Of a stretch of DNA of 64,000 nt, positions 27,643 to 36,705 are shown piece after piece (the first letter of the stretch is position 1; each line of letters starts with the position of its first letter). A model generated the notes under the pieces. That model did no database searches. It saw only the letters and a program-made list of their open reading frames with translations, and was not told the DNA's origin. The DNA lies in the NCBI GenBank assembly GCA_016713445.1, contig JADJPB010000005.1, positions 124,001 through 188,000 on the forward strand, read 5' to 3'. The DNA is from Bacteroidota bacterium. GTDB lineage: Bacteria > Bacteroidota > Bacteroidia > AKYH767-A > OLB10. The position numbers were made by a program, and so were the translations under genes.

Positions 27643-29115
27643 TTAATTCTTTTTAAAAATATACAACTGGTTCTTAGCATATACAGTGCGCCAAGTTGTA
27701 TCGGCTGTAAGTTTCCGAATTTCTTCCCGAATCCTTTGCCTGTTTAGAGGAAAAGTTCTATCATGGTCAAGCAAAGCTATATATGAGGGCTCTTTTCCAA
27801 GCGGATACAAATAGATTGTTTCTCGGAAAGCGAGATGCGGAACCAATACTTCTGAAGCGGCAACAGATGCTGTGTCGGGAATAAGTTTTAGAGCTTCGTG
27901 AACTGCTGGAATATCAAATTCTTTTATATAGTGTGACTTATCATAAAACGCAACATTTTCCTTGATATACCATTTCGAAACACGGGTATCCATTTTAGAA
28001 ATGGTTATTAAAAGCGTGAGTATTGTAACCAATGTTCCCAACCAAATTTTGAATTTATCTGTTTTTTGAAATCCACCAATCACATCAAATGCGCCAAGTG
28101 CAAGAATCGGAGCAAATTCAATAGAGTAATGAGAATTGATTCCCCACTTCGTAAAATCATCGTTAAATAGCTTCTGTGCATAAATGGGGATCAGCATCAC
28201 CATCCAAACAGGGCGGAACAAGAGTAAGATTCCTCCAGAAAGAAAAAACACAAAATGCAATTCTGTTTTTATACCAATTGCATCCATTTCTCCGGTATGA
28301 TTTACCCATAATAACTTCATTACGTATATTGGATCTGTGACTAATCGAATAAATGCTTCTTTGAAATTCAAGCCTAAAGCAGCATAATTGAAATGGAGAT
28401 ATCCGCGTCCGGCATTAGAGAAGGAAGGTATTATAACATTTACAGCCAAATAAAAATAGACAATGGCAATGCATGAAACAAAGAGAGCCATCTTCCTTTT
28501 CACAGGATCTTTTAGGTAACGGAGAAATAATCCAGCACCGATGAATACAGTCCATAGCGCCATGTTTTCTTTTCCGATCATCATAACTAACGTGATCAGT
28601 AACATGGGGACAATTTTTTCTTTCAATAAAAAATAATATATCCACGGTACGAACATTGCAGAAACAACATTGTCATGATAGTCGAATCCAAGTGCGGAAA
28701 ATACTCCCCACATTGAGAAGAAAGAAATCAAAGCGATGTTAGATAAGATAAAGTTTTCAGTTTTAAGGAAAGTACATCGGTACACGCCAAGTCCTCCAAA
28801 AAGAATTGCCAGAATTTGAAAAACAAGCATCGTGTAGGTACCAAAAAAATGTATGAGGGGTGAAATAAATATTGGATACAAAGTAAGATGGTCACTGAGA
28901 ACATTTTCAAATTGAGGACCATCAATCAACATACAATTATTCCAACGGAAATGGCTGTAATCCCAAATTGCATTATTATTGATGCCCAAATCCCAAGCAT
29001 ACGTTTTAAAAGTATAGTGATTTACCAAGGAAATCAAAGCATACACCGCAGTAAAAAAGACAAAAATTGTCCATTTCCCAAATAACGCAGAATGTGGTTT
29101 TATTTCTCTTTGCAT
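27643..29115 (-). CDS. DUF2079 family polytopic membrane protein
   Basis: A 490-residue inner-membrane protein with about ten hydrophobic segments. The N-terminus, with YTFKTYAWDLGINNNAIWDY near residue 55, and the following GPQFENVLSDHLT are typical of DUF2079, a family thought to belong to the GT-C superfamily of lipid-phosphosugar-dependent glycosyltransferases. An extracytoplasmic soluble tail follows from about residue 370. It lies 13 bases downstream of the GtrB-like GT2 gene, which would supply its lipid-linked sugar. The substrate is unknown. Confidence 0.85.
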   Translation of the reverse strand: MQREIKPHSALFGKWTIFVFFTAVYALISLVNHYTFKTYAWDLGINNNAIWDYSHFRWNNCMLIDGPQFENVLSDHLTLYPIFISPLIHFFGTYTMLVFQILAILFGGLGVYRCTFLKTENFILSNIALISFFSMWGVFSALGFDYHDNVVSAMFVPWIYYFLLKEKIVPMLLITLVMMIGKENMALWTVFIGAGLFLRYLKDPVKRKMALFVSCIAIVYFYLAVNVIIPSFSNAGRGYLHFNYAALGLNFKEAFIRLVTDPIYVMKLLWVNHTGEMDAIGIKTELHFVFFLSGGILLLFRPVWMVMLIPIYAQKLFNDDFTKWGINSHYSIEFAPILALGAFDVIGGFQKTDKFKIWLGTLVTILTLLITISKMDTRVSKWYIKENVAFYDKSHYIKEFDIPAVHEALKLIPDTASVAASEVLVPHLAFRETIYLYPLGKEPSYIALLDHDRTFPLNRQRIREEIRKLTADTTWRTVYAKNQLYIFKKN

Positions 29116-29128
29116 TGCTCCATGGACA

Positions 29129-30073
29129 CTACTCTACCACTTTTTCTACGTGACTCAAATTAGAATATTCAACAATATACAAGGGTCTGTTTCTCACATT
29201 AGCACTCATTCGACTCATATATTCTCCGATAATTCCAATACTTATCAATTGAACACCTCCAATAAATAAAACCGCTAAGATCAAAGAAGTCCAGCCCGGA
29301 ACGAAATCTTTGCTTACAAACCTTGCATAAAGCGCATATAAACTAATTAAAAAAGTTATACCAGAAACAATGAATCCCGCTATAGTAGCAAACTTGAGTG
29401 GAAGATTTGAAAATCCGGTAATTCCGTCTAAAGCTAAACGCATCATCTTTTTATAAGTATACCCTGTAGCGCCAGCATATCGTTCATCGCGATCATACAT
29501 CACATACGTTTGATTGAACCCAGCCCATGCAATTTGCCCTCTCAAATATTTTTGTTGTTCAGGCATTTCCTTGAGCACATCCACAATTTTTCGATCCATA
29601 ATGCGAAAATCACCTGTGTCCACTGGAATTTTAATAGAAGTAATTTTTGCAAGAATTCGATAAAACGCTTTAGCAGTAAATTTCTTCATTGTACTTTCTC
29701 CTGAACGACTTCGACGACGAGCATAAACAACTTGAAAGCCTTCATTCATTTTAGTATAAAGATCCGCAATTAATTCGGGCGGATCTTGTAGGTCAGCATC
29801 AATAATAGCTACTGCTCGTCCTTTACAATGATCTAACCCGGCAGTAACTGCAATTTGATGTCCAAAATTTCGAGAAAAATTAATATATTTAACATGAGAA
29901 TCGTTCTTAGACAACGACTGAATCATCGGAAGCGAAGCATCTTTACTTCCATCATTAACAAAAAGCAATTCATAAGAAACATTCAATGAAACAGCCACTT
30001 TAGTGAGTCGATCATAAAGAATATTCAAGTTGCCTTCTTCATTATAAATAAAAATAATTATACTCAGTTCCAT
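29129..30073 (-). CDS. Polyprenyl-phosphate glycosyltransferase, GtrB/DPM1-like GT2 with two C-terminal membrane segments
   Basis: A 314-residue enzyme that makes undecaprenyl-phosphate-linked sugar (commonly glucose or mannose) on the cytoplasmic side. The GT2 domain shows SIIIFIYNEEGNL at the start, VNDGSKDAS near residue 40, the DADLQDPPE metal motif near 94 and KYLRGQIAWAGF near 172. Two hydrophobic segments follow at about 230-250 and 265-287, as in GtrB. Its start overlaps the end of the GT-C gene upstream by 10 bases, and DUF2079 follows, so the three form a lipid-linked sugar transfer operon. Confidence 0.93.
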   Translation of the reverse strand: MELSIIIFIYNEEGNLNILYDRLTKVAVSLNVSYELLFVNDGSKDASLPMIQSLSKNDSHVKYINFSRNFGHQIAVTAGLDHCKGRAVAIIDADLQDPPELIADLYTKMNEGFQVVYARRRSRSGESTMKKFTAKAFYRILAKITSIKIPVDTGDFRIMDRKIVDVLKEMPEQQKYLRGQIAWAGFNQTYVMYDRDERYAGATGYTYKKMMRLALDGITGFSNLPLKFATIAGFIVSGITFLISLYALYARFVSKDFVPGWTSLILAVLFIGGVQLISIGIIGEYMSRMSANVRNRPLYIVEYSNLSHVEKVVE

Positions 30074-31585
30074 GGTGTTAAATTAAACGATTTTTGTTTA
30101 CGTCCAATTTTGTACGAATTTACACTATATACTTTGATCCCGTATATTTCCTTTATAAATTTTATTGGATATGTTGTAGGGTCAAAAGGCACATCGCCAA
30201 ATTCACTGAAAGGATTATAAATAAGATATTTAAATTGTCTTGAACTGAGGTATTGAGGAATGCCTACTTTCGGTTCACGAAAAGATGCTGTAACTCCTTT
30301 TTGATTCATAAGGTATAAACTCACGTTCGGGGCATGGTCATAAATGCTGATAACCTTATCTGAATTCTTAACACCTATACTTCGAAGTTCCTTCTCCAAA
30401 TCAAAATATCTATCTGCATGTAGTGCCCCATACTGCCAATTATTTTTATTGTAAACTTCAGCCATATAATCGCGCGTTCGAACAATTTGAAATATTGAAA
30501 GTGCAAATAATATTAAAGGCACTACTACATTTGCTGCTTTCCACACCATCACTTTACGGCAAAGTAACATCAAGGAAATTGGAAAAACAATTGACAAAGT
30601 AATCATGTAATAATCGTGATGCATTAACTGTGGCCACATCATTAAAAGAAATCCAACTAATCCCAACCAAAGTAATACAGCTAGATAATCAAAATGATCC
30701 TTTTTAGAAAAAAAAACAAAAGAAAAAACTGGAATAAAAAATAAAGTTAGTGTTAAAAAAGGGTGATACAATCGCGACATCCAAACTGATTCGATTTCTT
30801 GATACACTTCAACAAATTCTTTCCAACTGCCAACTATTGCTACTCTCAACAGAAACACTTCCGATTCCGTTGCATTACTAAGTTGAGCGGCGTAAAAATA
30901 CCATACAAAAACAAGGATAACTATAGCTCCTATACTCCAATAATATTGCTTAATATATTTTTTTGTTTCCTCATTTTTGTAAATAAGATATAACATCCCC
31001 GGTAAATAAATAAGAATAGTGATTTTAATAAGAGAAGCTAAACAAAAGAAAATCGCCCAACTTACTATTCTTTGTTTCTGTTGAATATTTCGTTTAATAA
31101 GTACATACCAAGAAATTAAGAAAAAACTTAAGGCAGCAGTATCCGGAACAAAATTAGCTGCATAAAATGATAACAACGGAGTAGCAGCAAAAAAGCACAT
31201 TAAACTTATGGCTACACCTATATTATTAAGATAATAATAGACGATTTTAGCAAATGAGATCATTCCTAAACTAAAAATTAAAAGCATCAAAGCTCTGTAA
31301 ATCCATTCATGAAATCCAAAATATGATACAAAATGGCCACAGCATAATTTACAAAGGGAAATTCTAATCCTGTTATACCTGATCCATTGTCTAAATTATG
31401 GACTCTAGGTAAAAAAAAGTTCATGTCCTCCTGATAATAATTCAAGGCTACTGAAGCTCGATCACATTGTGCCCATTGGTGCACCGATTGCGGACGTAAA
31501 GGTACAATATCCTGTTGTCCAACTACCCAATAAATTAAAAGCAAACAAACACCTGCCCATACATTAATCCATTTTGCTGAGGCAT
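30064..31585 (-). CDS. GT-C (GT39-like) membrane glycosyltransferase, two frame breaks
   Basis: A polytopic membrane protein resembling ArnT/PMT-type transferases. The N-terminal loop has RPQSVHQWAQCDRASVALNYY with acidic residues soon after (YYQEDMNFF), as expected for the catalytic loop. Reading starts at the ATG at 31585 (MPQQ) and needs one A added at 31572-31575 to give MPQQKWINVWAG. It needs one T (minus strand) at 31318-31321 to give HIFGFHEWIYRALMLL. Repaired length 507 residues. Likely donor is the lipid-linked sugar made by the overlapping GtrB-like gene. Confidence 0.82.
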
Positions 31586-31601
31586 GATCTTATAAAATAT
31601 T

Positions 31602-32261
31602 TTAATCAATTACCATCTCCGGAACATCACCTCTCACCACCAACTTACCTGCAGTTGCTTTTCGGATATCCTCTACCGTTACACCGGGTGCGCGTTCTAA
31701 TAATACAAAACCCTCGCCGGGTACCACTTCTAATACCGCGAGTTCAGTCACTATTTTCTTCACACATTTTACTCCGGTGAGCGGCAAAGTACATGAAGGT
31801 AATAATTTACTTTCACCGGCTTTGTTGACATGTTGCATCGCTACAATAATATTTTGAGCTGCGGCTACTAAATCCATCGCTCCACCCATTCCTTTCACCA
31901 TCTTGCCTGGAATTTTCCAGTTGGCGATGTCTCCATTTTCACTTACTTCCATAGCACCTAAAATGGTGAGATCTACTTTTCCTGCGCGAATCATTCCGAA
32001 GCTTAAAGCTGAATCGAAATAAGCAGTGCCGGGTACTTCGGTGATGGTTTGTTTTCCTGCATTAATCAAATCAGCGTCTTCTTCGCCGTCGAAAGGAAAG
32101 GGCCCCATGCCGAGCATTCCGTTCTCCGACTGTAAAGTAACGTTTACTCCATCGGGAATATAGTTAGCTACTAACGTAGGGATACCAATGCCAAGGTTGA
32201 CATAGTAACCGTCTTTTACTTCTTTTGCAATGCGTTTGGCGATGCCTATTTTATCGAGCAT
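31602..32261 (-). CDS. 3-oxoacid CoA-transferase subunit B
   Basis: The beta subunit of succinyl-CoA:3-ketoacid (or acetoacetate) CoA-transferase, which moves CoA between carboxylic acids. The catalytic glutamate is in the family motif SENGMLGMGPFP near residue 46. Length 219 residues is standard. Its start overlaps the subunit A gene by 11 bases. Which acid pair is used cannot be told from sequence. It lies between two glycan genes and does not seem related to them. Confidence 0.93.
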   Translation of the reverse strand: MLDKIGIAKRIAKEVKDGYYVNLGIGIPTLVANYIPDGVNVTLQSENGMLGMGPFPFDGEEDADLINAGKQTITEVPGTAYFDSALSFGMIRAGKVDLTILGAMEVSENGDIANWKIPGKMVKGMGGAMDLVAAAQNIIVAMQHVNKAGESKLLPSCTLPLTGVKCVKKIVTELAVLEVVPGEGFVLLERAPGVTVEDIRKATAGKLVVRGDVPEMVID

Positions 32262-32954
32262 AATGCTTTATTTTGAACGGTTGCTCAATTCGTTTCTCAT
32301 AGTTACTTCCTTGGAAGATGCGTTGCACATAAATTCCGGGGACATGAATTTGATCGGGATCGAGATCACCGGCGGGAACTAATTCTTCCACTTCTGCAAC
32401 GGTAATTTTTCCGGCCATCGCCATTTGCATATTGAAATTGCGTGTGGTTTTGCGGAAGATGAGATTACCGTGTGTATCGCCTTTCCATGCTTTTACTAAG
32501 GCGAAATCGGCATCGAAGGCGTATTCTAACAAATGATCCACACCATTGAAGTTGCGTACTTCTTTTCCGATAGCAACTTCTGTTCCTACTCCCGCGCGCA
32601 ACCAAACGGCGGGCATTCCATAAGCCGCTGCCATGCATCTTGTAGCTAATGTACCTTGTGGGATTAAATCTACTTCTAGTTCTCCACTTAATAATTGTCT
32701 TTCGAATTCTGCATTCTCACCTACGTATGAGGAAATCATTTTTTTTACTTGACGCGTTTTAGCATCAACCCAATTCCAAAATCATCTACACCTGCATTAT
32801 TAGAAATACAGGTAAGGCCTTTGGATCCTTTATTAACTAATGCGGTGATGCAATTCTCCGGTATACCACAAAGTCCAAATCCGCCAAGCATAATAACCAT
32901 ATTGTCGGTTATATCGTGGATAGCAAGGTCGGCACTTTTTACAACTTTATTCAT
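32251..32954 (-). CDS. 3-oxoacid CoA-transferase subunit A, one frame break
   Basis: The alpha subunit. The first 69 residues (GGFGLCGIPENCITAL near residue 24, then CISNNAGVDDFGIGLML) and the rest (FERQLLSGELEVDLIPQGTL) lie in different frames. Adding one A to the run of four at 32757-32760 reads LKTRQVKKMISSYVGEN and gives 234 residues, the normal length. The GxGxxG-like CoA-binding region is intact. The operon order A then B is standard. Confidence 0.92.
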
Positions 32955-33074
32955 ATCAATGGAATCTGCTTACAAAAATATTAAAATCGAGGAGATATCC
33001 ATAGTAAACAGCCTCTTCCTCTCATCATTTAATCCATCTGAATGAAATACAACCTAAAAAAACATCGCACTACG

Positions 33075-34352
33075 TCATTGGCTGGTAATACGGTGCGAAG
33101 AAGTCGATGCAAAACATTTTAATTCCTTCCAGAGAAGAATCAAGGTAGATAGAAATAACAAGGAAATGAAGACCGGATGGTAAGGGAGCGGAGCCCTATA
33201 AATTACTTCAGGAAATCGACAGTGATGCATCAATATATCCTGGCTTAAAAAATAAGCCAAGGAAAGAAGAACAAAGGCTAAATAATTTCTATTGATGATT
33301 GAAGCCGTTCCGACAAATAAGATCGCGGCATGGATGTATCTTTCATGCATCTGTGTATTGAAATAAAAAAAAACAAGATTAACAGTAGCAGCACCTATCA
33401 AAAAAGAGGACCTATCTTTAACAATTCTTCTTTCGAATTAAAAACAGAAACAACGACAAATTTAAAGAACGGTTTTTAAAGTAAATAGCAAGGCCAAAAA
33501 AAACATAATCATTCCCCATGACTTCAATGCTAATCCCAAAAACAAATTTGAATCCGGCATCCACACTAAGTCTTGCCCGGGGAAAAATAAATGCCAGCAA
33601 TTGAATGCATGCATGCTCACTGCGGGAACTCGATCAATCGCACCAAATGTAATTTCAATTAAATTCGATCCCTGCCCATGTAGAATAAATGGAGTGGCGA
33701 TGATTAAAATAGAAATTAAAAAAACCAATGATGATTTCCATATTCTATCTTTCGATTCCCACAACCAGCCGGAATAAAGCAACAGCAAAAAGGGCCTAAA
33801 AAATTGCTTGAGGTTTCATCATCAAACTAAATGCAAAGGCTACAATTGCCCAATACCGTTTTTCTAAGATCACCCAAAACATAGTGAGAAAACAAAAAAA
33901 CATGTACATGCTGTCCACCTGTCCCCACGACAAAGTAGTATAGAGGTAGCCAGGATTTAACAAAATCAACCATGACCAATACGGGGAACGTTTATATCGT
34001 TGAATTAAATATGCAGCCAACAGAACACCACCGACATCAAAAATAAAAATCAAACTCTTAAGAACAGAAATACTTGTATCGAGTGTATTCGGACAGATCC
34101 AAACATATATTTGCAAAAGATAAAGTAAGCCGGGTTGATAATTAATTACCGGGTTTGTATATGCAGCAGAAAGACCCTGTTGTTGAATATACTTCGACCA
34201 TTCAATCCACCAATGAACATCAGCATCGAAATAACGAGAAGGCATAAAAAAATGATAATCCCTGACAATAGAAAAGTGAAGAAACAAAACTTCGCAAATG
34301 GATCCAGATTAATTTTCATTTTCCAATTCGATCCAATCAAATCACTTTTCAT
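33075..34352 (-). CDS. Polytopic membrane mannosyltransferase-like protein (Gpi18/GT-C type), at least four frame breaks
   Basis: Fragments in all three frames read in order as one GT-C protein of about 425 residues: DADVHWWIEWSKYI (acidic catalytic loop), NPGYLYTTLSWGQVDSMYMF, MMKPQAIF, then FYFNTQMHERYIHAA, the last being characteristic of Gpi18-like mannosyltransferases. Breaks lie near 34281 (one A missing in GCGAAG), 33785-33800 (T runs), about 33470 and about 33400 (T run before LIGAATVNL). This is the most damaged gene in the window. It may be a real pseudogene, although the indels are of the same type as those in essential genes nearby. Confidence 0.7.
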
Positions 34353-34355
34353 TTA

Positions 34356-36579
34356 TTAAATTCCAAAATCCGATCCGCCGTTTTGTTGCTCTGCGGGCTT
34401 TTTATACTGTTTACAATCGAGTTCTACGCCCAATGGTTTTTCAGGTTTTTCGAAATCACCTTTGGAGTAAATCAAGGTAGGATCTGCGTACACTTTTTTC
34501 ATATACAAACCCCAAATAGGTAATGCGGTATTAGCTCCTTGTCCCAGATGTGTTGTACGGAAATGTACGGAACGATCTTCGCATCCTGCCCATGCTCCGC
34601 TCACTAATTCTGGTGTGATGCCCATAAACCAACCATCACTATTGTTTTGTGTAGTTCCTGTTTTTCCTGCTATGTGATTTGTAAATCCGTACTTAGAACC
34701 ACGCAATCGTGCACCTGTTCCGAATAGGGTAACTCCTTTCATCAAATTCAATACTAGATAGGCTGTTTCTTCGCTAATAGCTTCTACTTTTCTTGGAACA
34801 AAATCTTGCAGCACGGCACCGTTTTTATCTTCAATGCGCAAAATATATTGTGGTTCGGTATACACCCCCTTGTTTGCAAATGTGCTGTAAGCAGCCACCA
34901 TTTCAAACACAGAAACATCAGCAGTCCCTAAAGCTAATGAAGGATAAGGATCAAGAGAAGATGTAATGCCCATCTTACGAGCAACCTGTATCACTGCTTC
35001 CGGACCAAATTGTTTCATCAAGTAAGCAGAAATACAATTCACCGATTCGGCCAATGCTTCTTTCAAAGATAACATTCCGCCATACTTTCCATCAGAGTTG
35101 GAAGGAGTCCAGGGCACACCTGCTTGATCGATGATAGTAACAGGAGTGTTTGGCAACTCGTAACAAGGCGAATACCCTTCTTGCATGGCGAGTGTATATA
35201 AAAAAGGTTTGAACGTAGAGCCTACCTGACGCTTTCCATCTTTCACGTGATCGTATTGAAAATATTTATAATCATTACCACCTACCCATGCACGGATATA
35301 ACCTGTTTGAGGTTCCATCGACATAAATCCGGTTTGGTAAAATAATTTATAATACTTTATAGAATCCAGCGGCGTCATTATGGTGTCACGTTCTCCTTTC
35401 CAGGTAAAAACGCGCATCTCCGTTTTCGTATCAAAAATCTTCTTGATTTCTTTCTCATTCTTACCTTCTTCTTTCAAATTACGATACCGTTCACTTTTCT
35501 TCATCGCATCCTCAATAATTTGGGGTTGATCGGACCAAGCGGTTTTTCCTTTCCAATGATCGACAAATGTTTTTTGAAGATCCTTCATATGTTCTTTCAC
35601 CGCCTCTTCTGCATAGCGTTGCATGCGCGAATCGAGTGTAGTGTACACTCGCAATCCATCCCGATACAAATTATATGGTTTCCCATCTGCTTTTTTATGC
35701 TCCTTACACCATTTCAATAATTCCTGTCGAAGTACTTCTCGGAAATACTGAGCTAATCCTTCAGTATGGCCTTCTTGATGGAAATTTAATTTGATAGGAA
35801 GTTTGATTAAAGAATCTTTTTCTTCGGCTGAAATAAATTTATACTTCGCTAACTGACCAATCACCGTATTTCTTCTGAAAGTTGCGCTTTCAACATTTCT
35901 CACCGGATTATATCGAGTGGGCGCTTGCAACAAACCGATCAACAACGCGGCTTCCTCCACACTTACTTCACTTGTATTCTTTCCGAAATAAGTAGTACAG
36001 GCCGATTTAATTCCGTAGGCATTATTGCCAAACTCCACCGTATTAAGATACATGGCTAAAATCTCATTCTTCGTATAGTTGCGTTCCAGCTTCACGGCGA
36101 TAATCCACTCTTTAAGCTTACGAAAAATAAGTTTGAGCTTATTCATATTCTCGCGCGGAAAAAGGTTTTTAGCAAGTTGTTGGGTGATGGTACTTCCTCC
36201 ACCGGCATCCTGTTGTAAGATGATCGTCTTTACAAATACACGAGCGAGGCCTTTAATATCAACTCCTGAATGTTCTTCGAAACGCACATCTTCCGTGGCC
36301 TTTAACGCATTCACCAAGGATGGTGACAAATCACGATAATGCACATTCACTCTATTTTGAATATAATATTTACCCAGTGTTTTATTATCTGCTGAATACA
36401 CTTCACTCGCTAAACTACTGTTTGGATTTTCCAGTTCTTCAAAAGTGGGAAGATCGCCAAAAACACCTAATGCGGTTAGCGTCACTATTAGGAAGACGAA
36501 CACTACAGGTGCCAAAACGATCATCCAAATATATTTCACATAATTCTTAGCGGACGAGGCAGAAGGTTTTTTTAGGCAT
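34356..36579 (-). CDS. Penicillin-binding protein 1A (bifunctional transglycosylase/transpeptidase)
   Basis: A class A PBP that polymerises and cross-links peptidoglycan. It has an N-terminal membrane helix, a GT51 domain with EDVRFEEHSGVD near residue 90 and GGGSTITQQLAKNLF near 117, and a transpeptidase domain with the active-site GSTFKPF, SVN and KTGTTQNNSDGWF. The clean frame starts at a GTG at 36539. With one A removed from the run of seven at 36567-36573 it extends to an ATG at 36579 (MPKKPSASSAKNYVKYIWM), a more typical PBP1A start giving 740 residues, 6 bases from a -7 element. Confidence 0.95.
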
Positions 36580-36585
36580 AAAGGG

Positions 36586-36593
36586 CAAATTTA
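36586..36593 (-). promoter_or_regulatory. -7 element of the PBP1A gene
   Basis: On the minus strand TAAATTTG with C, 6 bases before the extended ATG at 36579. It supports the upstream start and suggests a nearly leaderless transcript. Confidence 0.5.
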
Positions 36594-36705
36594 TAAAAGT
36601 TTTAAGTGCATAATTCATGATTAAGCAGAGAATATACTCTACACAAACTAATTTTTCAAGAACTGAACGGTATCTCACTCAAGAGATTGCAAAAAATTGC
36701 TTTTT

